From Geothrix oryzisoli (GTDB taxonomy: Bacteria > Acidobacteriota > Holophagae > Holophagales > Holophagaceae): a DNA stretch of 64,000 nt. Positions 28,578 to 37,146 of this stretch are shown here, piece after piece. The position numbers and the translations under genes are program-made. The DNA is taken from the NCBI RefSeq assembly GCF_022808865.1, contig NZ_JAKZLB010000005.1, positions 186,001 to 250,000 of the forward strand, in the 5' to 3' direction. Within the stretch, counting starts at the first letter, position 1; each line of letters begins with the position of its first letter. The notes below the pieces were generated by a model. It did not search any database, was not told the origin of the DNA, and saw only the letters and a program-made list of their open reading frames with translations.

Positions 28578-30521
28578 ATGACCATGCGGCGCCCTCTCCT
28601 TCTCATCGTGGACGGCGAGTCCTTGCGGACTCCCGGCCTGGTGTCTGCCATGGAAGGCGATGGCTGGGAGGTCCAGTGGATCCGCCACGACGGGTCGGAG
28701 GACTTCCTCCAGGCAGGCCTGGATCCGGATCTGCTGCTGCTGGATTCCTCCGCCCCCGGCGGGGCCGGCAGCGAACTGGTGCGGCGGCTCCGCGAGCGGA
28801 ACCCCCGGCTGCCGGTCCTGGTGGTGACCGAAGGCCCCGGGAACGGGGAGGAGGCCGGGGCCGACGTGCAGGAATACCTGGAGCGCACGCGGCCCGATGG
28901 TGAGATCGCCGCCATCCTCCGCCGCTATCGCCCTGGAGCCGCCAGGCTCAGCACGCAGGACATCTTCGGCGACCTCCTGGCGGACTTGGAGGGCGGCCTG
29001 GACTTTGTTCCGACCCAGCCGGGATCCGAAGCGCCGGCGGCGCAGCCCCCCCTCAGCGCCGCGGACATCTTCGGCGAGGTGATCGAGGAGGTGGAAGCAC
29101 TGCCCGAACCCGCTCCGGCCAGGACCCTGGTGCGGGTGGCCCCGGCGCTGGCCTCGATGTCAGGCTCGGCGCCGACCCCCTCCCTGCCGCCGGCGTCGCC
29201 CCTGGGCCCCTCGGACTTCACGCTCAGCGGCATTTCCGGAGTCCATGACCCCTTCGCCTGGTCCGGCGGCCCGGCGGGCGCCCCCGAGGCTCCTCCTGCG
29301 CAGGAGGCCAAACCCGCGGCCGTGGGAACGCCGGACATCCTGGAGGAGTACGGGAACTACTTCCTGCTGGAGAAGATCGCCATCGGCGGCATGGCAGAGC
29401 TGTTCAAGGCCCAGCAGCGGGGTGTGCAGGGCTTCCAGAAGATCGTGGCCATCAAGCGCATCCTGCCGCACTTCAGCGACAACGAGGACTTCGTCACCAT
29501 GTTCATCGACGAGGCCAAGCTGGCAGCCCAGCTGACCCACCCGAACATCGTGCAGATCTTCGACCTGGGGAAGGCCGGCAGTTCGTACTACATCGCCATG
29601 GAGTATGTGAATGGCCGCGACCTCCGCACGCTGCTGCGGAAGGTTCGGGAATACGGCCTGCCCTTCCCGGAGCAGGTGGCGGCCTTCGTGGTGATGAAGG
29701 TGGCTGCCGCCCTGGACTACGCCCACCGGAAGCGGGGGTTCGACGACCGCGAGCTGAAGCTGGTCCACCGGGACATCAGCCCCCAGAACGTGATCCTCTC
29801 CACCGAGGGCGCCGTCAAGCTCGTGGACTTCGGCATCGCCAAGGCCGCCAGCAAGGCCAGCCACACCGTGGCGGGGGCGCTCAAGGGGAAGCTGCTCTAC
29901 ATGAGCCCGGAACAGGCCACGGGCCAGCCCCTGGACAACCGCTCGGACCTCTACTCGCTGGGTCTGGTCCTGTTCGAGCTGCTCACGGGCGAGCGCTGCT
30001 TCCAGGCAGACTCGGAGCTCGGCGTGCTCGAGAAGGTGCGCCTCGGCCGGGTGTCGGACCTGCTCGCGCTGAATCCGAAAGTGTCGAAGGAGATGGTGGC
30101 CATCGTGAACCGGGCGCTCCAGAAGAGCGTGGACCATCGCTATCCCTCGGCGCGGTTCATGGAGCGCGACCTGCGCGACTACCTCCAGCGCCTGGGTCCG
30201 CCCATCACCGAGCACGACGTGGCGGAGTACATGCAGACCCTGCTCAACGGGACCCCCGAGAACCTCGAGAACCTGATCGCCTCCCGGTTTCCGCCACCCG
30301 CGGGCTTCACGAGCGGGACCCACCGCAATCTGGCGCTCCAGGCGGACACGGCCATCCGGAAGGTCCCCCTGGCCGCCGAGACGCTGGATTCCGACCTGGA
30401 ACCCCTGGAGCCCCTCGAGCCGATCGAAGAGATCCCGCCCCGGCCGCGCTGGCTGTTGCCCGTGATTCTGGGCCTTTCGGCGATCCTCGTGGCCCTGCTG
30501 GCCATCGCCCGGTGGTCATGA
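28578..30521 (+). CDS. Ser/Thr protein kinase with N-terminal receiver-like domain and C-terminal membrane anchor
   Basis: About 647 residues from ATG 28578 (ATG 28584 is an alternative). Residues 3-120 form a receiver-like fold: an acidic LLIVDGES, the phospho-Asp position in LLLLDSSAPGGAG, and VLVVTEG. The usual conserved Lys (K-P) is replaced by RTRPDGE, so it may be degenerate. A Pro/Ala linker leads to a Hanks kinase: EKIAIGGMAELFKA, catalytic Lys in VAIKRI, HRDISPQNVIL, DFGIAKA and YMSPEQA. A single C-terminal helix (WLLPVILGLSAILVALLAIA) would anchor it with the kinase cytoplasmic. Substrate unknown. Confidence 0.88.
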   Translation: MTMRRPLLLIVDGESLRTPGLVSAMEGDGWEVQWIRHDGSEDFLQAGLDPDLLLLDSSAPGGAGSELVRRLRERNPRLPVLVVTEGPGNGEEAGADVQEYLERTRPDGEIAAILRRYRPGAARLSTQDIFGDLLADLEGGLDFVPTQPGSEAPAAQPPLSAADIFGEVIEEVEALPEPAPARTLVRVAPALASMSGSAPTPSLPPASPLGPSDFTLSGISGVHDPFAWSGGPAGAPEAPPAQEAKPAAVGTPDILEEYGNYFLLEKIAIGGMAELFKAQQRGVQGFQKIVAIKRILPHFSDNEDFVTMFIDEAKLAAQLTHPNIVQIFDLGKAGSSYYIAMEYVNGRDLRTLLRKVREYGLPFPEQVAAFVVMKVAAALDYAHRKRGFDDRELKLVHRDISPQNVILSTEGAVKLVDFGIAKAASKASHTVAGALKGKLLYMSPEQATGQPLDNRSDLYSLGLVLFELLTGERCFQADSELGVLEKVRLGRVSDLLALNPKVSKEMVAIVNRALQKSVDHRYPSARFMERDLRDYLQRLGPPITEHDVAEYMQTLLNGTPENLENLIASRFPPPAGFTSGTHRNLALQADTAIRKVPLAAETLDSDLEPLEPLEPIEEIPPRPRWLLPVILGLSAILVALLAIARWS

Positions 30522-30595
30522 CCCAGTGGTCCTGAACAGGCGATCTGGATAAGATCACCCTTTCCGAACAGTTTCGCCGCCCCCAGGGAGCACCC

Positions 30596-30826
30596 ATGGA
30601 TCTGAGCCAGGATCAGAAGGCCTTCTACGAGACCACCCGCGAGCGCTGTCGCTCCGAGGTGTCCCAGATCAACAACACCATCGCTTCCGAAGTGCAGCGC
30701 GTGAAGGAACTGCTCACCAGCCTGAGCAACCGCAAGACCGCCGTGCTCCAGATGTACGGCGCCGCCTGCGAAGTGCTGGGCGAAGAGAACGATCTCGCCG
30801 AAGAATCCATCGATATCGAGTTTTAG
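30596..30826 (+). CDS. Conserved-looking small helical protein
   Basis: 76 residues (MDLSQDQKAFYETTRERC at the start), predicted mostly alpha-helical and acidic, with one long amphipathic segment (QINNTIASEVQRVKELLTSL). GGGAG sits about seven bases before the ATG. Codon usage matches the neighbours, which supports it as real. No motif recognised. It lies 74 bases after the kinase gene and could share its operon. Its TAG stop is the first triplet of a dispersed repeat. Confidence 0.65.
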   Translation: MDLSQDQKAFYETTRERCRSEVSQINNTIASEVQRVKELLTSLSNRKTAVLQMYGAACEVLGEENDLAEESIDIEF

Positions 30827-30890
30827 CTGTCTGCTATCAGCTATCAGCTATCAGCTCTCAGTCACTGACAGCTGATAGCTGACAGCTATT
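30824..30890. repeat. GCTGATAG/GCTGTCTG repeat, copy D (convergent junction)
   Basis: About 67 bases of CTATCAGCT units on the left and AGCTGATAGCTGACAGCTA on the right form an inverted repeat around CAGTCACTG. It supplies the TAG stop of the small helical gene on the plus strand and the TAG stop of the zinc-ribbon gene on the minus strand. Confidence 0.78.
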
Positions 30891-31137
30891 CATGAACCCG
30901 CATCAGCGGCGCTGCGCACTTCTGGCAGTTGCTCTGGTGGGGGGGATTCTTTTTCCCGCAGTGGCTGCATACCAGGATGTGGGCGCGCTTGCGGCGCCAG
31001 ATCCGCAGGTAGAGCACGCCGAGGAGCACGACCAGCAGGCAGCCCTTCTGCCAGGACTGGAGGACAAAGCCCGTGGGGGTCTCGGCCTTCGGCTTTTCAG
31101 GCTGTCCCTGGAGGCTGAGGGTGGTGTCCTGGTTCAT
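30886..31137 (-). CDS. Small membrane protein with C-terminal zinc ribbon
   Basis: 83 residues: a polar N-terminus, one membrane span (GCLLVVLLGVLYLRIW), a basic stretch RRKRAH, then CSHCGKKNPPHQSNCQKC, a C-x2-C...C-x2-C zinc-ribbon. By the positive-inside rule the ribbon is cytoplasmic. The ATG overlaps the scpB stop by four bases (ATGA), so it is translated as the last gene of the psd-scpB operon. Function unknown. Confidence 0.75.
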   Translation of the reverse strand: MNQDTTLSLQGQPEKPKAETPTGFVLQSWQKGCLLVVLLGVLYLRIWRRKRAHILVCSHCGKKNPPHQSNCQKCAAPLMRVHE

Positions 31138-31808
31138 GGTTCGAACCCTTCCTCGGGCAGGTCTTCGATCGTCTCCATCGCGTCCTCCCCGAAGAGCCCG
31201 CCTTCAGGCATCGGCGGTTCGAGCGCGGCCAAAGCCTGGGCTTCCAGGCGGCCTTCGCCGAAGTCGTCCAGCCGCGGGAGGTCATGCAGGCTCTTCAGGC
31301 CGAAGTGCAGGAGAAAGGCCTGGGTGGTGGCGTAGGTCATCGGCCGGCCCACCACGGGCTTGCGGCCCGCGGGGATGATGAGCTGGCGCTCCAGAAGGCT
31401 CTTCACCTGGTTGGCGCTGCTGGTGACACCCCGGATGGCGTTCAGCTCCGTGATGGTGACGGGCTGGCGGTAGGCGACGATGGCCAGCGCCTCGATCTGC
31501 GCCGGCGTGAGCTTGCCGCTGCGCGTGGTGGTCACCAGCCGGGCGACCATCTCCCGGTAGAGCGGGCTGGTGGCCATGCGCCACCCGCCGCCCACCTCGA
31601 GGAGGCGCAACCCGCTGGCGCCGCTCAGGCGTTCTTGCAGTTTCTCGATGCCCTGCTGGAGGGCGCCGTCCCCCAGGCCCGTGAGCTCCCTCAACCGGGC
31701 CAGGTCCAGCACCTCGCCGGCCGCGGTGAACAGGGCCTCGAGGGCGCCCGGCAGGTCGCCGCCCTCATCCCAGAGGGGCTCCTGGTTGAAGATATCGGTC
31801 TCGTTCAC
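31134..31808 (-). CDS. scpB: Segregation and condensation protein B
   Basis: 224 residues from GTG 31808, whose GTGA overlaps the psd stop; longer frames reach into psd. The tandem winged helices of ScpB are recognisable (LEALFTAAGEVLDLARLRELTG; LTPAQIEALAIVAYRQPVTITELNAIRGV; GRPMTYATTQAFLLHFGL). It binds ScpA and SMC in chromosome condensation. scpA is not in the neighbourhood, which is unusual since the two are often adjacent. The acidic C-terminal tail is variable in this family. Confidence 0.93.
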   Translation of the reverse strand: MNETDIFNQEPLWDEGGDLPGALEALFTAAGEVLDLARLRELTGLGDGALQQGIEKLQERLSGASGLRLLEVGGGWRMATSPLYREMVARLVTTTRSGKLTPAQIEALAIVAYRQPVTITELNAIRGVTSSANQVKSLLERQLIIPAGRKPVVGRPMTYATTQAFLLHFGLKSLHDLPRLDDFGEGRLEAQALAALEPPMPEGGLFGEDAMETIEDLPEEGFEP

Positions 31809-32737
31809 CGGTACGCCCCCAGCCGCTGTCCCACCTTCACGCTGCCCTCCGTGCGGAGTGGTGCCCAATCCCTGGCCCTCGGCCCGCCGATGAGCAGGAC
31901 CACGGTGGAGCCGAATTCGAACGTGCCGAGATCCTCGCCCGGCGCGCAGGGCAGCAGGTTCACGGGGAACCCGCCATCTTCCGGCAGGCTCCGGCCTCCA
32001 AGCCAGCGGGCGTCGATGACCACCCCGCCCACGTGCGTGGCGCCGACCAGCACGGCGGCCACCTCGAGACCTTCGCAGGTGCCCGCGCCCAGGGCGGTCC
32101 AGACCGCGCGCCGGTTGCGCTCATAGAGGCGGGGGATGGCGCCGGTGCTGGCGTCGTTCACGGGCCAGAGTTCACCCTCCACGCGGCTGACGGCCGTGAC
32201 CTTGCCTTCCAGGGGCACGTGGATGCGGTGGTAGTCCTTGGGCGACAGGTAGAGGGTGAGGTACTGGCCGCCCTCGAAACGATCGGCGCCCCGCTCATGC
32301 TTCAGGAGTTCGGAGAGGCGGTAGGGCAGGCCCTTGGCCTGGATGGCCGTATCGGCCTGGATGCGGCCGCTGGCGATGATGCGGGCGTCCACGGGGCTGT
32401 TCAGTGCGCCGGGCAGGGGCGCGTCCTGGGGGCGGAGGCCCGCCTTGAGGCGCCGCGTGAACAGGGCCTGGAGGCTGGGGTAGTCCCCCAGGGCGTGCTC
32501 GGCTTCCTCGAGGTCGATGCCGAAGTGCCCCGCGAACCGGCCCAGCAGCGGCTCGCGCCAGGCGTGCGGCAGGGAGCGGGCCGCGGCCCAGCCCACCACC
32601 CGTGAGCCAAGCTTCTTGGGGTACAGACCCAGCAGCCTCAGGGAGAAGGGGCCCGGTGTCCAGAGTAGGACGTAGGCCACCCAGAGCAGGGCTAGGACGA
32701 GCGCGACGCGCGCGGGCTGGGGCCAGGTCAGATGCAT
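31805..32737 (-). CDS. psd: Phosphatidylserine decarboxylase proenzyme
   Basis: 310 residues from ATG 32737. An N-terminal hydrophobic helix (ARVALVLALLWVAYVLLW) anchors it to the inner membrane. The proenzyme features are LNSPVDARI, YLSPKDYHRIHVP and the self-cleavage motif FEFGSTVVLL, whose Ser becomes the pyruvoyl group of the alpha chain. It makes phosphatidylethanolamine from phosphatidylserine. First gene of an overlapping operon with scpB and a zinc-ribbon protein; divergent from the methyltransferase gene. Confidence 0.94.
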   Translation of the reverse strand: MHLTWPQPARVALVLALLWVAYVLLWTPGPFSLRLLGLYPKKLGSRVVGWAAARSLPHAWREPLLGRFAGHFGIDLEEAEHALGDYPSLQALFTRRLKAGLRPQDAPLPGALNSPVDARIIASGRIQADTAIQAKGLPYRLSELLKHERGADRFEGGQYLTLYLSPKDYHRIHVPLEGKVTAVSRVEGELWPVNDASTGAIPRLYERNRRAVWTALGAGTCEGLEVAAVLVGATHVGGVVIDARWLGGRSLPEDGGFPVNLLPCAPGEDLGTFEFGSTVVLLIGGPRARDWAPLRTEGSVKVGQRLGAYR

Positions 32738-32806
32738 CGCCACAGGATAACCCGCCTGCCGCTTCCGCCGGTGGCCCCGGGAGACAGGGGCGCCCACAAT
32801 CGTCCC

Positions 32807-33454
32807 ATGGGTGCCGACACCGCCAACCTGATGCTGCTTTCCTTCGCGTGGATCGCCTACGCGGCCCTGCATTCCGGCCTGGCCTCCCTGGGATTAAAGC
32901 GTGCCGTGGCCGCCCACCTCCCGCGCCTGGTGCCGGCCTATCGGCTGGTCTACAACCTGGTCGCCAGCCTGGCGCTCCTGCCGATCTTCGGGCTGGTGGT
33001 CGACCGGCCGGGGGTATGGCTGTGGCGCTGGAAGGGCCCCGGAGCCTGGGTGATGAACGGGCTGGCCCTCGTGGCGGCCGGGATCCTGGTCGCCTGGCCC
33101 GCCGGCTACGATCTGGGGGAATTCCTGGGCTGGCGGCAGCTCCGGACCCGCCGGGGCATGGCCGAGGACCTGGAGCCGTTCCGGATCTCGACCCTGCACC
33201 GCTTCGTGCGGCATCCCTGGTACAGCCTGTTCCTGGTGATCCTCTGGACCCGCGACATGAACGCAGCGCGGCTTGTGTCGGCCGGATGGATCACCGTCTA
33301 CTTCATCGTCGGATCGTGGCTGGAGGAGCGGAAGCTCCTGGCCCGCTTCGGTGTCGCCTACCGGGACTACATGGACCGGGTTCCCGGCCTGCTCCCCCGG
33401 CCCTGGAGGACCCTGAGCCGGGCGGAGGCCCAGAGGCTGGAGGGCAGGCGATGA
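32807..33454 (+). CDS. Integral membrane protein of the NnrU/isoprenylcysteine methyltransferase-like family
   Basis: 215 residues from ATG 32807, with about five membrane spans (LMLLSFAWIAYAALHSGLA first). Its C-terminal signature HRFVRHPWYSLFLVILW ... EERKLLARFGVAYRDYMDRVP matches the RHPxY...EE...F...Y pattern of ICMT/PEMT-type membrane methyltransferases, which bind S-adenosylmethionine there. The acceptor is unknown. The TGA stop overlaps the hutD start (ATGA), so the two are coupled. Confidence 0.8.
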   Translation: MGADTANLMLLSFAWIAYAALHSGLASLGLKRAVAAHLPRLVPAYRLVYNLVASLALLPIFGLVVDRPGVWLWRWKGPGAWVMNGLALVAAGILVAWPAGYDLGEFLGWRQLRTRRGMAEDLEPFRISTLHRFVRHPWYSLFLVILWTRDMNAARLVSAGWITVYFIVGSWLEERKLLARFGVAYRDYMDRVPGLLPRPWRTLSRAEAQRLEGRR

Positions 33455-34038
33455 CATGGCAGCACATCACACCCGAGGAGGGCCGGCGGATGCCCTGGAA
33501 GAACGGCGGAGGCACGACGCTGGAGCTGGCCGTGGAGCCGCCCGGAGCTTCGCTGGAGTCGGGCTTCCGCTGGCGTCTGAGCTCCGCGGAAGTGGGGGTA
33601 TCCGGGCCCTTCTCCCCGTTTCCGGGCCTGGAGCGGTGGCTGCTCCTGCTGGAGGGCGAGGGCTTCGACCTCGACTTCGGCCCCCGGGGCCGGGTGCGGC
33701 TCACCGAACCGCTGGCTCCCGTCCGTTTCTCCGGCGACTGGCCGGCCACGGCCACGCTGGTGGGCGGGCCCTGCACGGACTTCAACCTGATGGTGGATCC
33801 CCGGTGCTGCCACGCGCGGGTGGAGTCCTTCCGCCTGGCCTCACCCCGCACCCTGTCCCGGCCGGCGGATTCGGCCCTGCTCGTCTTCGTGGCCGGGGGC
33901 ACCGTCCATGTTCCGGAGGCGGACCTGCACCTGGGCCGGCGCCACCTGCTGCGGGTGGAGGATGGCCCAGACCGTCTTCAGCTGATCCCGGGGTATGGCG
34001 GGGCGGCGCTGGTGGTCGTTGAACTCAGGAAGATCTAG
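33451..34038 (+). CDS. HutD/Ves family protein
   Basis: 195 residues of bicupin-like fold: MPWKNGGGTTLELAVEP at the N-terminus is the family hallmark, with FRWRLSSAEVGVSGPFSPFPGLERWL and FNLMVDPRCC. HutD proteins accompany histidine-utilisation genes in some bacteria; no hut genes are seen here, and the molecular role is not settled. Start overlaps the methyltransferase stop. The TAG stop is shared, within CTAG, with the convergent propeller gene. Confidence 0.88.
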   Translation: MTWQHITPEEGRRMPWKNGGGTTLELAVEPPGASLESGFRWRLSSAEVGVSGPFSPFPGLERWLLLLEGEGFDLDFGPRGRVRLTEPLAPVRFSGDWPATATLVGGPCTDFNLMVDPRCCHARVESFRLASPRTLSRPADSALLVFVAGGTVHVPEADLHLGRRHLLRVEDGPDRLQLIPGYGGAALVVVELRKI

Positions 34039-35045
34039 CGTCCCACCACCAGGATCTGGAAGCTGCCGGGCGCCATGGCGGGCCGGGGCCTCGGCGTCTC
34101 CGCCGTCGGGGCCGGGGCGGGCGTGAACTCGGCGGTGGGGAGGTAGATCCGATGGGTCTTCTCGTCCAAGGCCAGGGTGCGCGCCCCACGCTTGGTGGGG
34201 ACCTGCTCCAGGACGCTGTACCGGTCCGGGCTCTCCTGGCGGATGACGGTGAGGGTGCCTTCCCCATTGGAACTGAAGGCCAAGCCCAGCTCGGGATCGT
34301 AGGCGGCGGCATCGGCGCCGGCCCCGATGGCGGGCATGGCCACGATCTTCCCGGTGCCCGTGTCCAGCACCGCCATGAGCTTGTTGCCCCCGACGATGAA
34401 GAGCCGGTGGTGCTTCCGGTCGATGGCCATGCCCGTGGGATCCTGGAGGGGGGCCAGGGGCCAGCGCTGGTCCACGGTGAGCTTCTTCGCATCGATCACG
34501 GCCACTTCCGCCGAATCTTCCAGGTTCACGAACACATGTCCCTGGCCGTCCGTGGCGGCGAACTCCGGCTTGTGGCCGAAGGGGATGGTCCCCACGGCAT
34601 TCCCCGTGGCGGCGTCGAAGACCGTGGCGTTCCTCCCCCGGCCATTGAAGCTGAACACCCGGCTGGTGGCGGGATCGAAGAGGATGGCGTCCGGGCCTTC
34701 GCCGGTGGCCTTGACCTGGCCGAGAACCTCCAGGGTCGCCAGCCGGAAGATGGTGATGGTGTGGCTCCGGCCGTTGCTCGTGAAACCACGGTCCAGGCCC
34801 GGGGCCAGCGCGACGCCGTGGACGCCGTCCGTGCCTTTGATCTCCCCGATGGGCTTGCCGTCCAGGTCCAGGACCAGCACCCGGTCGGACCTGGGCACGT
34901 AGAGGCGCCGGGCCGAGCTGTCGAGGGCCACATAGTCCCACCCGCCCGATCCCCCGATGGGGAGGGTCTTCATGACGCGCAGGCCCGCCGCGGGAGGCGC
35001 GGCTACGAGGCCGAGGGGAAGAATCGATGCCAGGAGCAACCGCAT
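34035..35045 (-). CDS. YncE-like exported beta-propeller (YVTN-type repeats)
   Basis: 336 residues. Signal peptide (MRLLLASILPLGLVAA), then repeated about 40-residue blades with the pattern D-x-x-x-R-x-x-x-V (WDYVALDSSARRLYVPRSDRV; GPDAILFDPATSRVFSFNG; MAIDRKHHRLFIVGG), ending in a Pro-rich segment. Such seven-bladed periplasmic or surface propellers act as binding scaffolds; ligand unknown. It diverges from the binding-protein gene and converges with hutD. Confidence 0.85.
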   Translation of the reverse strand: MRLLLASILPLGLVAAPPAAGLRVMKTLPIGGSGGWDYVALDSSARRLYVPRSDRVLVLDLDGKPIGEIKGTDGVHGVALAPGLDRGFTSNGRSHTITIFRLATLEVLGQVKATGEGPDAILFDPATSRVFSFNGRGRNATVFDAATGNAVGTIPFGHKPEFAATDGQGHVFVNLEDSAEVAVIDAKKLTVDQRWPLAPLQDPTGMAIDRKHHRLFIVGGNKLMAVLDTGTGKIVAMPAIGAGADAAAYDPELGLAFSSNGEGTLTVIRQESPDRYSVLEQVPTKRGARTLALDEKTHRIYLPTAEFTPAPAPTAETPRPRPAMAPGSFQILVVGR

Positions 35046-35150
35046 GGCCGACCTCGGGGAAAGACCGCGAGCCTACCACGCGCCGGGAGATCCCGTCATG
35101 CTAGGCTCCCGTCCAGCATCCCATTCCAATCCCAAATCCAAGGAGCCAGC

Positions 35151-36299
35151 ATGAAGCTGAGAATCCTCGTCCCCCTGATGGCCCTCGGTCTTGTCCTCCA
35201 GGCGCAGACCCCCGTGAAGATCGGGGTCATCAACTGCGCCACGGGCACCCAGGCGCCCATCGGCGAGTACATGAGCAATGGCTACAAGCTGGCCCTGGAG
35301 GATCTCCAGAAGAAGGGCATCAAGGTCGAGCTGGTCACCGAAGACGATACGGGCAAGCCCCAGGTGTCCATGTCGGCCATGGAGAAGCTGGTGACCCGCG
35401 ACCGCGTGGCCGCGGTGGTAGGGCCCTACAGCTCCGCCTGCGCCAACGCCGTGTCCAAGCTGGCCGAGAAATACAAGGTGCCGCTGCTGGTGCCCGTGGC
35501 GTCGAAGGAAGACATCACCCGCCAGAACCAGAAGTACGTCTTCCGCCTCAGCGCCACCACCGAGGACTATGCGTCCATCCTCATCTCCATGGCCCAGAAG
35601 CTGGGCAAGCCCAAGACCATGGCGATCCTGAACGAGAACACGGACTTCGGCACCTCCGGGGCGAAGTCGGCCAAGGCCTACGCCGCCCAGGTGGGCATCC
35701 AGGTGGTGATGGAGGAGGCCTATGCGGCGGGCTCGCCCGACTACCGCTCCACCCTCGCGAAGGTCAAGGCCACCAAGCCTGACCTCGTCTTCATGGTGTC
35801 CTACGTGGCCGATGGCATCCTGCTCATGCGCCAGGCCCGCGAAGTGGGTCTTCAGCCCCAGGCCTTCCTGGGTGCGGGCGCGGGCTTCGCGTCCTCCGAG
35901 TTCGCCCGGGAACAGGCCATCTCCAACAACGTGTTCTCCAGCACGCAGTGGACCACCGATGTGAACTGGCCGGGCGCCAAGGACTTCGGGAAGCGCTACA
36001 AGGCCAAGTTCGGCAAGGCCGAGGTGCCCTATCACGCCGCCAACGCCTATGCCTCGATGATGGTGATGGCGGAGGCCGCGGCCAAGGTGGGCGGCGACCG
36101 CGAGAAACTCCGCGCGGAGCTGCGTGGCGGCCACTGGAACGGCATCATGGGCGACGTCCGGTTCATCGACTACAGCGGCTACACGAACCAGAACCACCAC
36201 CAGATGCTGGTGGAGCAGATCCAGAACGGCAAGCATGAAACCGTGTGGCCGCCTGAGTACGGTTCGAAGAAACCGATCTACCCCTTCAAGTGGAAGTAG
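35151..36299 (+). CDS. LivK-like periplasmic substrate-binding protein (branched-chain amino acid ABC type)
   Basis: 382 residues from ATG 35151, six bases after AAGGAG (35140-35145). The signal peptide ends at VLQAQ. It is a type I periplasmic binding fold: IGVINCATGTQAPIGEYMSNGYKLAL, VVGPYSSACANAVS and VPLLVPVASKEDITRQN in lobe 1, and a typical hinge. The family binds Leu/Ile/Val, amides, urea or aromatic acids. No permease or ATPase gene is nearby, so it is an orphan component. Its TAG stop begins a short partial copy of the GCTGTC repeat. Confidence 0.88.
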   Translation: MKLRILVPLMALGLVLQAQTPVKIGVINCATGTQAPIGEYMSNGYKLALEDLQKKGIKVELVTEDDTGKPQVSMSAMEKLVTRDRVAAVVGPYSSACANAVSKLAEKYKVPLLVPVASKEDITRQNQKYVFRLSATTEDYASILISMAQKLGKPKTMAILNENTDFGTSGAKSAKAYAAQVGIQVVMEEAYAAGSPDYRSTLAKVKATKPDLVFMVSYVADGILLMRQAREVGLQPQAFLGAGAGFASSEFAREQAISNNVFSSTQWTTDVNWPGAKDFGKRYKAKFGKAEVPYHAANAYASMMVMAEAAAKVGGDREKLRAELRGGHWNGIMGDVRFIDYSGYTNQNHHQMLVEQIQNGKHETVWPPEYGSKKPIYPFKWK

Positions 36300-36316
36300 C
36301 TGTCTTCTGATCGGCC
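36297..36316. repeat. Degenerate partial copy of the GCTGTC/CTGATCGG repeat
   Basis: TAGCTGTCTTCTGATCGG directly at the stop of the binding-protein gene resembles the start of copy D. Unlike the full copies, it lies between co-directional genes. Short enough to be chance. Confidence 0.3.
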
Positions 36317-36340
36317 CGCGAGCCTGTCATCTTGGATGGC

Positions 36341-37129
36341 ATGCACATCGGACACGTATTCACTGTCATGGCAGCGGCCTTCATCGCCGGGGCCATCAAT
36401 TCCATCGCGGGGGGCGGCACGCTGGTGTCGTTCCCCGCCTTGCTCGGCATCGGCCTCACGGGTCAGCAGGCCAACGTCACCAGCACCATCGCCCTGTGGC
36501 CCGGCTCCATTGGCGGTTTCTGGGGCCACCGCGAGGATCTCATCGGCATCCGGGAATTCGCCCTGCGCCTGATGCCCCCCTCGCTCATCGGCGGGGCCCT
36601 GGGGGCCTGGCTCATGCTGGTCACGCCCCAGAAGGTCTTTGATCAGCTGGTGCCCTGGCTCATCCTGGCGGCCACCATCCTCCTGGCGGCCAACGATCCC
36701 GTCAACAAGGTGCTGAAGAAGATGGGCAGCCATGACCGCACACCGGGGTGGTGGATCGGCGCCATGATCTTCCAGTTCATCGTGGGCATCTACGGTGGCT
36801 ACTTCGGTGCGGGCATCGGCATCCTCATGCTCGCGGCCCTGAGCCTGCTGGGCCTCACGGACATCCACCAGATGAACGGCCTCAAGAACCTGCTGGCCCT
36901 CTGCATCAACGGCATCGCCATCTTCGCGTTCCTGGGTATGGAGTTCCTGCGCCATCCCGGCAACGTGCAGTGGGTTCTCGTCGGTGTCATGGCCGTCGCG
37001 GCCGGGCTGGGGGGCCTCTTCGGTTCCCACATGGCCCACCGCGTCGGCCGCAAGACCGTGCGCGTCGGCGTCGTCAGCATCGGCTTCATCCTGTCAGCCT
37101 GGTACTTCTACAAGCACTACGGGGCCTGA
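36341..37129 (+). CDS. TauE/SafE family membrane permease
   Basis: 262 residues from ATG 36341 (a TTG nine bases upstream is in frame). About eight membrane spans. The first repeat, VMAAAFIAGAINSIAGGGTLVSFPALL, and the second, GIYGGYFGAGIGILMLAAL, are the two halves typical of TauE/SafE (sulfite, sulfoacetate or related anion exporters). Inner-membrane; the substrate cannot be predicted. It lies 41 bases after the binding-protein gene on the same strand and converges on mobB. Confidence 0.9.
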   Translation: MHIGHVFTVMAAAFIAGAINSIAGGGTLVSFPALLGIGLTGQQANVTSTIALWPGSIGGFWGHREDLIGIREFALRLMPPSLIGGALGAWLMLVTPQKVFDQLVPWLILAATILLAANDPVNKVLKKMGSHDRTPGWWIGAMIFQFIVGIYGGYFGAGIGILMLAALSLLGLTDIHQMNGLKNLLALCINGIAIFAFLGMEFLRHPGNVQWVLVGVMAVAAGLGGLFGSHMAHRVGRKTVRVGVVSIGFILSAWYFYKHYGA

Positions 37130-37146
37130 GACCTGAGCCGGGGCCC

